Source: Clostridiaceae bacterium HSG29 (GTDB lineage: Bacteria > Bacillota > Clostridia > Peptostreptococcales > Acidaminobacteraceae). Taken from it: 34,586 bases of DNA. The stretch covers positions 1 through 34,586 of the forward strand of contig JAUCFZ010000010.1 of the NCBI GenBank assembly GCA_030377915.1. The letters run 5' to 3'. This document shows positions 16,733 through 25,709 of the stretch, piece after piece; the stretch's first letter is position 1, and each line of letters opens with the position of its first letter. A program made the position numbers and the translations under genes. Under the pieces are notes generated by a model. The model was not told the DNA's origin and did no database searches. It saw nothing but the letters and a program-made list of their open reading frames with translations.

Positions 16733-17728
16733 TTAAACCGATTTTCTTATAACCAAGTTTGTCTTTAATTTTATTGTTTTTCCATCTTTATTATTATCAA
16801 GAACATCAATTAATAATTTCACTGCTTCATATCCCATTTGATATGCTGGTTGATTAACAGTAGTAAGTGGTGGCTCAATCATTTCTGATAAAAATATATT
16901 ATCATATCCTAAAACTGCAATATCTTCAGGCACTTTAATATTTTTTTCTTTTAATGTTCTTATTACATTTATAGCTATTAAATCATTTCCACAAAATATT
17001 GCATCAAATTCAACTTTACTTTTTAATAATTCATTAGTTCCATCAATTCCCCATTGCGCTTTATATTCACCTTCAAATATTAAATCAAAATTAATTAATA
17101 TATGAGAATCTTCTAATGCTTTTGTATATCCACCTAATCGCTCTATGGCAGTTGTTGTTGATAAAGGACCTGTAATATATGCAATTTTTTTATATCCTTT
17201 TTTCAATAAATAATCAACTGCTTCATATGCACCTGAAAAATTATCAACTAGAACTTTTCCTTTTATATTTTTTACATTTATATCTCTATCAATTAATACT
17301 AATGGTATTTTTAATTTATTTAATGATTCTATATTTCCTTCTTTATTAGCAGATTGTGTCAAAATTATTCCATCTACCATTTTTTGCGCAAGCATTTCTA
17401 AATAACTGCTTTCCTTTTCTGAATCGTCATCAGTATTACAATACATTATCATATATCCTTCTTTATTAGCTTTATCTTCTGCCCCACGGGCAAGTTCTGG
17501 AAAAAAAGGATTTGTAATATCAGGTAAAACAAGTCCAATTGTATTTGTTTTTCTTGTAACAAGACTTCTAGCCATCAAATTTGGAATATAATTCTTTTCT
17601 TTAGCAATTAATAAAACACGTTCACGAGTTTCTTTTGAAATCCTTTGATCCTTATTATTAAGAATCTTAGAAACCGTTGCAGTTGATACATTTGCTTCTC
17701 TTGCAATATCTTTAATTGTAATTTTCAT
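16733..17728 (-). CDS. rbsR: LacI-family ribose operon repressor
   Basis: A DNA-binding repressor of LacI type. I choose the ATG at 17726-17728 (331 residues), preceded by GGAGG at good spacing, over a GTG twelve bases upstream that lacks one. The N-terminal helix-turn-helix IKDIAREANVSTATVSKIL and hinge NLMARSLVTRKT are followed by a sugar-binding core from about residue 60 (GLVLPDITNPFF, LIDRDI, YITGPLSTTTA, CGNDLIAINVI), homologous to the ribose-binding proteins downstream. As first gene of the rbs operon it is probably autoregulated through the AAACGTTT operators. Ribose or a phosphorylated product is the expected inducer, from context. Confidence 0.92.
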   Translation of the reverse strand: MKITIKDIAREANVSTATVSKILNNKDQRISKETRERVLLIAKEKNYIPNLMARSLVTRKTNTIGLVLPDITNPFFPELARGAEDKANKEGYMIMYCNTDDDSEKESSYLEMLAQKMVDGIILTQSANKEGNIESLNKLKIPLVLIDRDINVKNIKGKVLVDNFSGAYEAVDYLLKKGYKKIAYITGPLSTTTAIERLGGYTKALEDSHILINFDLIFEGEYKAQWGIDGTNELLKSKVEFDAIFCGNDLIAINVIRTLKEKNIKVPEDIAVLGYDNIFLSEMIEPPLTTVNQPAYQMGYEAVKLLIDVLDNNKDGKTIKLKTNLVIRKSV

Positions 17729-17746
17729 ATATGCCTCCACATCTGC

Positions 17747-17758
17747 GAAAACGTTTAC
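17747..17758. promoter_or_regulatory. Operator downstream of the rbs promoter
   Basis: GAAAACGTTTAC matches the perfect palindrome at 16707-16718 in 11 of 12 positions. It lies in the transcript leader between the -10 box and the rbsR ribosome-binding site, so RbsR binding there would block transcription. Confidence 0.75.
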
Positions 17759-17766
17759 CTAAGTGC

Positions 17767-17795
17767 ATCATATCACAGGATTTTATTTTGTGCAA
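17767..17795 (-). promoter_or_regulatory. Promoter of the rbs operon
   Basis: On the minus strand TTGCAC (17790-17795), 17 bases, TATGAT (17767-17772). It is flanked by two AAACGTTT operators, one overlapping the -35 and one just after the start site, the expected layout for repression by a LacI-family protein. Confidence 0.8.
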
Positions 17796-17804
17796 ACGTT
17801 TTTA
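17791..17804. promoter_or_regulatory. AAACGTTT operator/cre-like site between divergent promoters
   Basis: TGCAAACGTTTTTA keeps the AAACGTTT core and differs from the CcpA cre consensus (TGNAANCGNWNNCA) at one position. It overlaps the rbs -35 and ends one base before the -35 of the plus-strand ABC promoter. It could bind RbsR, CcpA or both; the sequence does not decide. Confidence 0.65.
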
Positions 17805-17833
17805 TTGACATATAAAAAATAAAAGGATACAAT
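17805..17833 (+). promoter_or_regulatory. Promoter P1 of the ABC exporter operon
   Basis: TTGACA (17805-17810), 17 bases, TACAAT (17828-17833), one mismatch to consensus. It is back-to-back with the rbs promoter, with the cre-like operator between the two -35 boxes. Confidence 0.8.
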
Positions 17834-17845
17834 GTGACTAGGCGG

Positions 17846-17870
17846 TCATATCAAGTTTATACTTATATGA
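17846..17870. promoter_or_regulatory. Inverted repeat in the ABC exporter leader
   Basis: TCATATCAAGT and ACTTATATGA pair with one bulged base around TTAT. It lies just after the expected P1 start and just before the P2 -35 (17873). It may be an operator for an unlinked regulator or an RNA hairpin; no known family is assigned. Confidence 0.5.
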
Positions 17871-17872
17871 TT

Positions 17873-17902
17873 TTGATTATCATTAATTATTCAGGGTATA
17901 AT
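17873..17902 (+). promoter_or_regulatory. Possible second promoter P2 of the ABC exporter
   Basis: TTGATT (17873-17878), 18 bases, TATAAT (17897-17902), 35 bases before the ATG. The -10 is perfect and the -35 weak-moderate. Confidence 0.55.
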
Positions 17903-17937
17903 ATAAATGTAATGATATTTACCGGAAAGGAGCTCCT

Positions 17938-18792
17938 ATGATAAAAGTTAAAGGATTATATCACTCATATTCAAACGATGATAAATATGCTGTAAAAGAT
18001 GCAAATTTCGAAATAAAAAAAGGTGAAGTATTTGGCTTTTTAGGTCCTTCAGGTGCTGGTAAATCTACTACACAGGGTGTTCTTACAGGCCTTCTTCCCA
18101 TTCAGAAAGGCGAAGTTACAATTGCAGGTTATGATATAAGAAATCCAAAAAAAGAAATGTTTAATCTTATTGGTGTATCATTCGAACAATCAAATGTCTA
18201 CGATAAACTAACTGCATACGAAAATTTAAATTTTTACAGAAAACTTTTTGATGTTAAAACTAGAAAACCTAAAGAGCTTTTAGAACTTGTTGGTCTTGAT
18301 CATGTTGCCAATAAAAAAGCTGGAGAATTTTCAAAAGGAATGAAACATAGACTGACATTTATAAGAAGCATGATTAACAATCCTATAATTTGGTTTCTTG
18401 ATGAACCAACAACAGGATTAGATCCAGCAATAGCTAGTGAAATAAAAGAAATTATTAAAAAAGAAAAAGAAAAAGGGGTTACTATTTTTCTAACTACTCA
18501 TAATATGTATGTTGCTGATGAATTATGCGATAGAATCGCTTTTATTATAGATGGCGAAATAAAATTAATTGATTCACCAAGAAATTTAAAATTAAAGTAC
18601 GGTAAAAAACTTGTTGAAGTTGAACATTTTGAAAATGATATATTGAAAAAAGAAAGTTTATCTTTAATTGAACCTAAAGATAAAGCACGATTAAATGATA
18701 TTATTACAGCAGGAAATATTGAAATAATGCATACAAAAGAAGCAACTCTTGAGGAAATCTTTATTAAGGTAACTGGTAAGGAGTTGAAATAA
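17938..18792 (+). CDS. ABC transporter ATP-binding protein (ABC-2 exporter type)
   Basis: 284 residues. Walker A GPSGAGKST (about 36-44), Q-loop in FEQSN, a signature-like FSKGMKHRL, Walker B with IIWFLDEPTTGLDP and the switch His in LTTHNM give a complete nucleotide-binding domain. An extra C-terminal part of about 70 residues follows, as in drug, lantibiotic or NatA-type exporters. It energises the two downstream ABC-2 permeases from the cytoplasm. AAGGAG precedes the ATG inside a 10-base palindrome (17928-17937). The stop and the next ATG overlap by one base (TAATG). The cargo is unknown. Confidence 0.9.
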   Translation: MIKVKGLYHSYSNDDKYAVKDANFEIKKGEVFGFLGPSGAGKSTTQGVLTGLLPIQKGEVTIAGYDIRNPKKEMFNLIGVSFEQSNVYDKLTAYENLNFYRKLFDVKTRKPKELLELVGLDHVANKKAGEFSKGMKHRLTFIRSMINNPIIWFLDEPTTGLDPAIASEIKEIIKKEKEKGVTIFLTTHNMYVADELCDRIAFIIDGEIKLIDSPRNLKLKYGKKLVEVEHFENDILKKESLSLIEPKDKARLNDIITAGNIEIMHTKEATLEEIFIKVTGKELK

Positions 18793-19829
18793 TGAAAAAA
18801 CTATGGTTTTGTTTTAAAAAAGATTTAGTTTTATCTTTTAAAAGTTGGTATATATACACCGAACTTCTTATGGCTTTTGTATTTATAATAATTCTTTTAT
18901 TTATCGTTCCTGAAAATTTTGATTCTACTAGAACTATATATGCTTATTTTGATTTAAAACCAGCTGAAATGAATAGAATTGATGAATTTATAAATGAAAG
19001 TGAAGATGAAATAATTCTACTTGATTCAAGAGCTGATGTTGTTGATATATTGAAGAAAGAAAAGAGTAGTATTGGAATGGTTGTTTCAAAACAATATAGA
19101 CAACTTGATTATGAAATAATTCTACAAGGGTTTGAAAACGAGAAACTTAAAACATTAATGAAAACTGATTTCTTAATGCACTTTATCGAGGAAACTCCGC
19201 GTTACAAAAGCATAGTTACTACTACTACTTTAATGGGAAATAATGAGAAATTAAGTGATAGGCTAAATATGTTACCTGTTTTTTTAACTATGAATGCTTC
19301 ATTTATGGGTCTATTTATAATTGCATCCTATATATTTTTAGATAAAGAAAGAGGTACAATTAGAGCTTTAACTGTAACACCATTATCTGTATGGCAATAT
19401 CTATTAAGTAAAGTTGGACTTCTTGTTATGTCTGGTTTAGTATCAAGTTTTATTACCGCAATATTTGTTGCAGGTACAAAGGTCAATTACATTGGTTTAT
19501 TCTTTTTACTAGTAACAACAAATATTTTTGGTTCTGTACTTGGCCTTTATATTGCAAGTTTTTTCAAAGATATGGCATCTGCAATGGGATGGATGTATTC
19601 GGTAATTATTTTACTTATGTTCCCATCTTTTTCATATTATATGCCAGCATTTTCACCGCTTGCTTTAAAATTATTGCCGTCATATCCAATGTTGTTTGCA
19701 TATAGAGAATTATTTTTTGAGCATGGAAACATCAGTTACGTTTATAATGTATGCTTAATGTTTTCAATATTATCTATAATAATATTTTTAATGGCAAATA
19801 AAAAATTTAAAGAGACATTAACCATATAG
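18792..19829 (+). CDS. ABC-2 type permease subunit 1
   Basis: 345 residues. One N-terminal membrane helix (about 20-42), an extracytoplasmic region of about 120 residues, then five or six helices from about 160 with DKERGTIRALTVTPLSVWQYLLSK, a sequence typical of ABC-2 permeases. It should pair with the next gene's product to form the export channel. It overlaps the ATPase stop by one base. No cargo gene is adjacent, so drug, peptide or lipid export cannot be told apart. Confidence 0.85.
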   Translation: MKKLWFCFKKDLVLSFKSWYIYTELLMAFVFIIILLFIVPENFDSTRTIYAYFDLKPAEMNRIDEFINESEDEIILLDSRADVVDILKKEKSSIGMVVSKQYRQLDYEIILQGFENEKLKTLMKTDFLMHFIEETPRYKSIVTTTTLMGNNEKLSDRLNMLPVFLTMNASFMGLFIIASYIFLDKERGTIRALTVTPLSVWQYLLSKVGLLVMSGLVSSFITAIFVAGTKVNYIGLFFLLVTTNIFGSVLGLYIASFFKDMASAMGWMYSVIILLMFPSFSYYMPAFSPLALKLLPSYPMLFAYRELFFEHGNISYVYNVCLMFSILSIIIFLMANKKFKETLTI

Positions 19830-19843
19830 AGGGGGGGATTATA

Positions 19844-20842
19844 ATGAAGCGAATACTTGCAATAGTTGGTAGAGATATAACAAGTGGAAAACGTGATTTT
19901 ATTTATGCTTATATTATGATTGTACCTTTTGTAATGGCTCTTGTTTTAAAAGCGATTATTCCTGGTGTTGATTCCACGACAATTAATATAGCTGTACTTG
20001 ATACATTAGAGCCTCAGTTAATTGAATATCTTGATGAATTTGCAAAAGTTAAAGAATTTGAAACTGTACAAGATATTAGAGTTAGAGTTTCTAAAACAGA
20101 TGATTATCTCGGTCTTGTTAAAAAAGATGATAAATATAATATTATCAGTCAAAATAATGAAAGTGAAGGTTCTTATGATTTCTTAGAGCTTATAGTCAAT
20201 AGCTATCAAAAGGATCTGTATATTTTCCCTATCGATATAGAAATAACGGATAGCGGTTGGAAACTTCATCCTCTTAAACAACAAGGTGCAAATTTTCTAA
20301 TTATTTTCACCACCGTCTTTGGTGGCATGTTAATATTACTTAGCCTTGTTGAAGAAAAAATGAGTAATACACTTTCAGCGATTAATGTATCACCTGCATC
20401 AAAATTTGAGTTTATTATCGGAAAAAGTATTTTAGGTTTAACAATACCAATAGTTGGTATTTTCGGAATACTGTTAATTATTGGCTTTGAAGGTATTAAT
20501 TATTTAATGGTATTAGTAGTTTCAATATCATTATCATTTATTAGTATGATCATTGGATTTGTTATAGGTATTATGAATGATGAACCAATAAGTGCAATAG
20601 CAAGTATGAAAATGATATTTATACCTGTTATGGGCTCTGTATTTGGAGCAATGTATCTATCAGAAAAACTTATGCCTTTTCTTTATTGGTCACCATTTTA
20701 TTGGGCATATGAAGCTATGAATTCAATAATTCTAAATGAAGCAACATGGCCAATGATATTTAAAAATTGTAGTATAATCATATTTATAACAGTATTAGTT
20801 TTTATACTGTTAAAAAATAGAATCAAAAGAGGTCTTAATTAA
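19844..20842 (+). CDS. ABC-2 type permease subunit 2
   Basis: 332 residues with the same layout as the preceding permease: an N-terminal helix (about 21-40), an extracytoplasmic region to about 150, then a cluster of helices with EEKMSNTLSAINVSPASKFEF as the ABC-2 coupling motif. The two permeases share only this pattern, so they form a heteromeric channel rather than a recent duplication. A G-rich ribosome-binding site precedes the ATG, 14 bases after the previous stop. Confidence 0.85.
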   Translation: MKRILAIVGRDITSGKRDFIYAYIMIVPFVMALVLKAIIPGVDSTTINIAVLDTLEPQLIEYLDEFAKVKEFETVQDIRVRVSKTDDYLGLVKKDDKYNIISQNNESEGSYDFLELIVNSYQKDLYIFPIDIEITDSGWKLHPLKQQGANFLIIFTTVFGGMLILLSLVEEKMSNTLSAINVSPASKFEFIIGKSILGLTIPIVGIFGILLIIGFEGINYLMVLVVSISLSFISMIIGFVIGIMNDEPISAIASMKMIFIPVMGSVFGAMYLSEKLMPFLYWSPFYWAYEAMNSIILNEATWPMIFKNCSIIIFITVLVFILLKNRIKRGLN

Positions 20843-20857
20843 AAAAGGAGGACGATC

Positions 20858-21064
20858 ATGAACGGTTTGGGAATATTTGGATTATTTTTAATTTTATATG
20901 CTGCCTTAGTTATATTTATTGCAATTAAAAAACCAAAATCTATTTGGGAAATGGCAAAAATTAGATTTTTCATTAAGTATTTAGGCGAAAGTGGTACAGT
21001 TTACTTTTTCTATATATGGGCTGCTTTAGCTGCAGGAATCGGTATTTGGTTATTAATTAAATAA
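20858..21064 (+). CDS. Small two-helix membrane protein of the ABC exporter operon
   Basis: 68 residues, not recognised. A first helix (about 3-24), a basic, Trp-containing connecting stretch KKPKSIWEMAKIRFFIKYLG and a second helix (about 48-67) ending the protein. The excellent AAGGAGG site and a terminator 6 bases after the stop show it is a real last gene of the operon. It is too small to transport by itself; an accessory or regulatory role for the exporter is inference from position. Confidence 0.75.
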   Translation: MNGLGIFGLFLILYAALVIFIAIKKPKSIWEMAKIRFFIKYLGESGTVYFFYIWAALAAGIGIWLLIK

Positions 21065-21070
21065 TATACT

Positions 21071-21101
21071 AAAAAAGACTTGGTAAATTCAAGTCTTTTT
21101 T
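21071..21101. terminator. Bidirectional terminator between exporter and malic enzyme operons
   Basis: AAAAAAGACTTG and CAAGTCTTTTTT form a perfect 12-bp stem around a 7-base loop, with A- and T-runs at the base. It ends the plus-strand exporter transcript and the minus-strand birA-to-malic-enzyme transcript. Confidence 0.92.
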
Positions 21102-21110
21102 CATATTAAC

Positions 21111-22283
21111 TTATATTCTTGCAACACCAGATTTAATGGCTGCATCATAAACAGCTTTTGATACCACTATTGCTACTCGCTCATCTAATGCTGAAACTAT
21201 AACATTATCTTCTTTTAAATCTTTTTCATCAACTAAGCTTGCAATTGCATATGCAGCTGCTACTTTCATTTCTTCATTTATATCACTAGCTTTTGCATCA
21301 AGAGCACCTCTAAAGATTCCAGGAAATGCAAGTACATTATTAATTTGATTTGCATAATCGCTTCTTCCAGTTCCATATATTCTAACATCAGCTTCTTTTG
21401 CTTTTTCAGGTGATATTTCTGGGTCAGGGTTTGCCATAGCAAATACTATTGCATCGCTATTCATTGATTTTGCCATTTCTACTGTTAACACATCTTTAGC
21501 CGAAACTCCAATAAATACATCTGCATTTTTCATTGCTTCTTTTAAATCGCCATGTATTTTCTCTTTATTTGTAAGTAATGCAATTTCATCTTTTACTACA
21601 TTTCCATTTTCTTTATCACTTGATAAAATTCCTTTTCTATCACACACTAAAATATTTTCTACGCCTAAATTTATTAACATTTTAGTTATTGCATTTCCTG
21701 CAGCTCCTGCGCCATTAACTACAATTTTTATTTCATTTATTTTTTTATTAACTATTTTTAATGCATTAATAATTGCAGATGATACAACTACTGCTGTTCC
21801 ATGTTGATCATCATGAAATACAGGTATATTTAATTCATCTTTTAATCTTCTTTCAATTTCAACACATCTTGGTGATGAAATATCTTCAAGATTAATTCCT
21901 CCGAATGTAGGCGCTATCATTTTAACAGTTTGTATTATTTCATCTACATCTTTTGTATCAAGACATATTGGAAATGCATCTATATTTGCAAATGCTTTAA
22001 ATAATATACTTTTTCCTTCCATAACTGGTAAAGCCGCTTCTGGTCCAATATCTCCAAGACCAAGTACTGCTGTTCCATCGCTAACCACAGCTACTAAATT
22101 ACCTTTTGATGTATATTTATATACATCATCTACATTATCATGTATTTTTCTACAAGGCTCAGCTACTCCAGGCGTATAAGCAATTGATAGATCATCTTTA
22201 GTTTTAAGTTTAACTTTACTTGTTACTTCAATTTTCCCCTTATGTTTTTCATGCATTTCAAGTGCCATTTTATTATAATCCAT
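21111..22283 (-). CDS. NAD(P)-dependent malic enzyme
   Basis: 390 residues, the short bacterial form without the phosphotransacetylase-like extension. It oxidatively decarboxylates malate to pyruvate and CO2. Motifs: AYTPGVAEPC (about 35-44) with the catalytic Tyr, LGLGDIGPEA, catalytic Lys region KAFANIDAFP, metal-binding VFHDDQHGTA, Rossmann loop NGAGAAGNA, and MANPDPEISP. All are intact. Cofactor preference is not decided by sequence. It is the last gene of the birA operon, 13 bases after the soluble chemoreceptor; GGAG precedes the ATG. With PFOR it links C4 acids to acetyl-CoA. Confidence 0.94.
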   Translation of the reverse strand: MDYNKMALEMHEKHKGKIEVTSKVKLKTKDDLSIAYTPGVAEPCRKIHDNVDDVYKYTSKGNLVAVVSDGTAVLGLGDIGPEAALPVMEGKSILFKAFANIDAFPICLDTKDVDEIIQTVKMIAPTFGGINLEDISSPRCVEIERRLKDELNIPVFHDDQHGTAVVVSSAIINALKIVNKKINEIKIVVNGAGAAGNAITKMLINLGVENILVCDRKGILSSDKENGNVVKDEIALLTNKEKIHGDLKEAMKNADVFIGVSAKDVLTVEMAKSMNSDAIVFAMANPDPEISPEKAKEADVRIYGTGRSDYANQINNVLAFPGIFRGALDAKASDINEEMKVAAAYAIASLVDEKDLKEDNVIVSALDERVAIVVSKAVYDAAIKSGVARI

Positions 22284-22296
22284 TATTTTACTCCTT

Positions 22297-23922
22297 CTAT
22301 TTGTTTTTATTTATTTGCTCATTAAAATAATTTTTTATTTCTTTCAATTCATTTACTTTTGAAAAACCTAATCTGAAATCAGATCCTTCATATATCTTAT
22401 TTGAATAATTACTTATTTCTAATTTGTTAATTAGACTATTCTTTTCAATATAATCCTTAGCAGATAATTTATTCATAATTATCATATCTACATTTCCATT
22501 TAATAAATTTTCAAATAAAACATCTTCATTTGGAGACTCTATTTTATTTATCCTCTTATTATTATCAAATTCATCAAAATATTTATAAGCATTTAAATGA
22601 CTAATTGTATAATTATCAATATCTTCAATTTTGTTAATAGAAATATTATTTTCTTTTTTTGAAACAAATATATATTCAGTATATTCTCTATAAGCGTCTG
22701 AAAAGCTCATAATTCTTTCTCTATCTTCAGTATAAGAAATTGCAGGAATTACATCTACAGCCCCTATTTTTAACATTTCTAAAGACATTTCCCACGAACA
22801 TATAAAATATTTAACTTTAATTTTTTTATCTTTAAATGCATTATTAATAAATTCAATATCAATGCCTGATAATTTATTATCCTTAAATACTATATACGGT
22901 GGATAAGGACTCGATGCTATTACTAAAGTATCAGGTTCTCTTAATAAATTATAAAACTCAAAACTTTCATTTTCAAGTATTTCAATTTTACTTTCAAGTA
23001 TTGATAGAGATTCTTTTTCTTTATTTAAATTATTAGTTATTGACTTAACATTATTTGAAACATTATTTACAGAATTCTCTAACTCTTCTAAATAACTATT
23101 AGTATTATCAAAATGTTCTTGAGTACTCTTTGAATCTTTCATATTTTGATTTGATAAATCAACAACATTATTAAAAGTGTTTTCTACTTTTTCTAAATTT
23201 AAACTACTATCATTAATAGAATTACTAACATCTAAAATGGATTTAGTAACATTCTCAATTCCGTGTTGTGTAGTCTTAGAAACATCGGACATTGCATTAA
23301 TTCTACTAACTAATTTTCCTCCAATAATTTCAGTTTCATTTGCGAGTTTTCTTATTTCATCGGCAACAACAGAAAAACCTCTCCCAGCCTCTCCAGCACG
23401 CGCTGCTTCAATAGAAGCATTAAGCGCAAGTAGATTTGTCTGAGAACTAATTTTAAGTACTTCATCTATCATATCTTTCGAATCATTTGTTGTTTCATCT
23501 AATTTTACAATATCCGCACTAATAATTGTTAATTCATTATTAACAATTTTAATTTTTTCTACATCTTTTTCAATTTCTTCTTGATATTTAACTAAAATAT
23601 CATATGAAATATCAGCTTCGGATTGAATTTTAACAAAAGAACTATGAGTTTTATTAAAATTATTTGATAAATTAATAAATAAATTTTTAAAACTATCAAA
23701 ACTTTTCAATTGATCTTCTGAAATTTCTAAAGTATTATCTAGGTGTTTAGTAATTTCTTGCAATTCTAAAAAACTATTATCAAGTAGAAAAGAAAATTCT
23801 GTAATTAAATCAGTAAATTTTTCTGCAACTTGTTTTGATTTTTCTACTCTTCCTTTATACTTTTCATTTTCATCTTTCATTAGCTTTAATTTTTCCTCAT
23901 TATTTTTTTTGAAAAAAACCAT
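22297..23922 (-). CDS. Soluble chemoreceptor with C-terminal amino-acid-type solute-binding domain
   Basis: 541 residues from the ATG at 23920-23922, which follows GGAGGGGG; an ATG 18 bases upstream lacks a ribosome-binding site. Order: coiled coil (about 10-140), methyl-accepting signalling domain with the conserved tip [20 protein letters not shown] (about 158-185) and [13 protein letters not shown], returning coiled coil to about 325, then a bacterial type-3 solute-binding domain (about 330-541) with [16 protein letters not shown] and [15 protein letters not shown], which keeps the ligand-carboxylate Arg (near 401). There is no signal peptide or membrane helix, so the sensor should be cytoplasmic. 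Classical receptors place such a sensor before the signalling domain and outside the cell. It probably feeds CheA/CheW in response to an internal amino or organic acid. No pentapeptide tether is seen at the C-terminus. Confidence 0.9.
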   Translation of the reverse strand: MVFFKKNNEEKLKLMKDENEKYKGRVEKSKQVAEKFTDLITEFSFLLDNSFLELQEITKHLDNTLEISEDQLKSFDSFKNLFINLSNNFNKTHSSFVKIQSEADISYDILVKYQEEIEKDVEKIKIVNNELTIISADIVKLDETTNDSKDMIDEVLKISSQTNLLALNASIEAARAGEAGRGFSVVADEIRKLANETEIIGGKLVSRINAMSDVSKTTQHGIENVTKSILDVSNSINDSSLNLEKVENTFNNVVDLSNQNMKDSKSTQEHFDNTNSYLEELENSVNNVSNNVKSITNNLNKEKESLSILESKIEILENESFEFYNLLREPDTLVIASSPYPPYIVFKDNKLSGIDIEFINNAFKDKKIKVKYFICSWEMSLEMLKIGAVDVIPAISYTEDRERIMSFSDAYREYTEYIFVSKKENNISINKIEDIDNYTISHLNAYKYFDEFDNNKRINKIESPNEDVLFENLLNGNVDMIIMNKLSAKDYIEKNSLINKLEISNYSNKIYEGSDFRLGFSKVNELKEIKNYFNEQINKNK

Positions 23923-23950
23923 TTCCCCCTCCAAAATCATTCAAAAATTA

Positions 23951-24931
23951 TTATTTATTCTCAACATCCAAATTATCTCTTCTAATTATCTTAATAATTT
24001 GGTAAAACTCCTCTTTTGATTTTATAGTATTGACTTCGTTTCTAATTGCTGCAGCATTATTTATTCCTTTTAAATACCATGAAGCATGTTTTCTTATTTC
24101 TAGAACACTTCTATGCTCACCTTTAAATTCGTTCATATATTCAAATTGTTTTTCAAGTACATTCAATCTTTCAAGTAAATTTGGTTCTTTTAAAATCTCA
24201 CCTGTTTTAAAATAATGATTAATTTGTTTTATAAGCCAAGGTTTTCCTTTAGCGCCACGTGCAATCATAATTCCATCAGCTTCAGTAATTTTTTTAATGT
24301 TTATTGCATCCTCTACACTAAAAACATCTCCATTTGCTATAACAGGAATTTTTAAAATCTCCTTAACATTTCTTATGATTTCCCAATTTGCTTTACCAGA
24401 ATACTGTTGTTCTCTTGTTCTACCATGAACAGCTACAGCACTTGCTCCAGCATCTTCAACCATTTTAGCAAATTCAACTGCATTAATTGAATCTTCATCC
24501 CAACCTGTTCTTATTTTAACCGTTACAGGTTTTATTGAATTTTTCACAACAGTTTTTATTATTTTACTTGCAAGTTCAGGATTTCTCATAAGTGCTGATC
24601 CATCACCATTTTTTACAATTTTAGGAGCAGGACAACCCATATTAATATCAAGAATATCATTATTATGATTATTAAGTTCGTAAGCTATTTTACCCATAAC
24701 ATCCACATCAGAACCAAATATCTGAAGTGCAACAGGTTTTTCTATATCATCAATATGCATTATTTCTTTTGTTTTCTTATCATTATAAAAAAGTGCTTTT
24801 GCACTTACCATCTCAGTTACTAATAATCCGCATCCATATGATTTTGCTATTAACCTAAATGCTTTATCAGTTACCCCAGCCATAGGCCCTAAAATCACTT
24901 CACCTTCTATATTAATATTTCCAATTTTCAT
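23951..24931 (-). CDS. dusB: tRNA-dihydrouridine synthase B
   Basis: 326 residues, FMN-dependent enzyme that reduces uridines in tRNA D-loops. PMAGVTDKAFR opens the TIM barrel, MGCPAPKIVKNGDGSALM carries the catalytic Cys, followed by KIRTGWD, AVHGRTREQQYSG, IPVIANGDV and IMIARGAKGKPW for FMN binding, and a C-terminal helical domain with HASWYLKG. Complete and of normal length. It starts four bases after the coaX stop and is followed by the chemoreceptor gene; AGGTGA precedes the ATG. Confidence 0.96.
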   Translation of the reverse strand: MKIGNINIEGEVILGPMAGVTDKAFRLIAKSYGCGLLVTEMVSAKALFYNDKKTKEIMHIDDIEKPVALQIFGSDVDVMGKIAYELNNHNNDILDINMGCPAPKIVKNGDGSALMRNPELASKIIKTVVKNSIKPVTVKIRTGWDEDSINAVEFAKMVEDAGASAVAVHGRTREQQYSGKANWEIIRNVKEILKIPVIANGDVFSVEDAINIKKITEADGIMIARGAKGKPWLIKQINHYFKTGEILKEPNLLERLNVLEKQFEYMNEFKGEHRSVLEIRKHASWYLKGINNAAAIRNEVNTIKSKEEFYQIIKIIRRDNLDVENK

Positions 24932-24935
24932 TTTT

Positions 24936-25700
24936 TCACCTGTTTAATCTATAAATGTAATTTAATCCATCAAGAGTTAGAAATTTATCTATCAAATCAA
25001 TAGATGCAGACTCACTCTCTATTAAAGTTGCAAGTCCACCAGTTGCAATTACTTTAACATCATAACCCATTTCTTTTTTCATTTTACTTACAATATATTC
25101 AACTGAACCTGCATAACCATAAATTATACCCGACTGAATACTTTCAACAGTCGTTTTACCAATTACTTTTTTAGGCTTAATAAGCTCAACTCTAGTTAAT
25201 TTTGCTGCATTTCTAAAAAGCGCATCTTGAGAAATTTTAATTCCTGGTAAAATTGCTCCACCAAGATACTCTCCTTTATCGCTAATTGCATCAAATGTTG
25301 TAGCCGTTCCAAAATCAACAATAATTAATCCATTTCCATATTTTTTAATTCCACCTACAGAATTTACAATTCTATCTGCTCCAACTTCTTTTGGATTATC
25401 ATATTTAATATTTATTCCAGATTTTAATTTTGCGCCAACTACCATCGCTTCAACTTTACAATATTTTTTTGCCATATGCTGTAAACTATACATCACTTGT
25501 GGTACAACAGAAGAAATTATAACATTATCAATATCTTCTAAAGAATAACCTTTCATTTTAAAAAGCTGACCAATTAAAATTGCTAATTCATCTTCCGTTC
25601 TTATTCTTAATGTTGATATTCTCCAATTTTCAATTAATTTATCATTTTTATATAAACCAAATACAATATTTGTATTTCCTACATCAAATGCTAATAACAT
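24936..25700 (-). CDS. coaX: Type III pantothenate kinase
   Basis: 254 residues. Phosphorylates pantothenate, first step of CoA synthesis, with a monovalent cation. [10 protein letters not shown] at 5-14 is the phosphate loop of the ASKHA fold, GADRIVNSV (about 107-115) holds the catalytic Asp, [10 protein letters not shown] (about 127-136) binds ATP, and GGAILPGI follows. Complete. Next to birA, as often seen in Bacillota; nine bases separate the two. Confidence 0.96.
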   Translation of the reverse strand: MLLAFDVGNTNIVFGLYKNDKLIENWRISTLRIRTEDELAILIGQLFKMKGYSLEDIDNVIISSVVPQVMYSLQHMAKKYCKVEAMVVGAKLKSGINIKYDNPKEVGADRIVNSVGGIKKYGNGLIIVDFGTATTFDAISDKGEYLGGAILPGIKISQDALFRNAAKLTRVELIKPKKVIGKTTVESIQSGIIYGYAGSVEYIVSKMKKEMGYDVKVIATGGLATLIESESASIDLIDKFLTLDGLNYIYRLNR

Positions 25701-25709
25701 AACTCCCCC

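Noticed and set aside
17870-17893. Fur-box-like TGATTATCATTAATT upstream of the ABC exporter
   Set aside because: Only the left half resembles a Fur 7-1-7 half-site; the right half does not match, and the stretch is simple AT-rich sequence between promoter elements.
17928-17937. Palindrome AGGAGCTCCT as an RNA switch hiding the ribosome-binding site
   Set aside because: The palindrome has no loop bases, so it cannot fold into a stable intramolecular hairpin; noted only as a curiosity.
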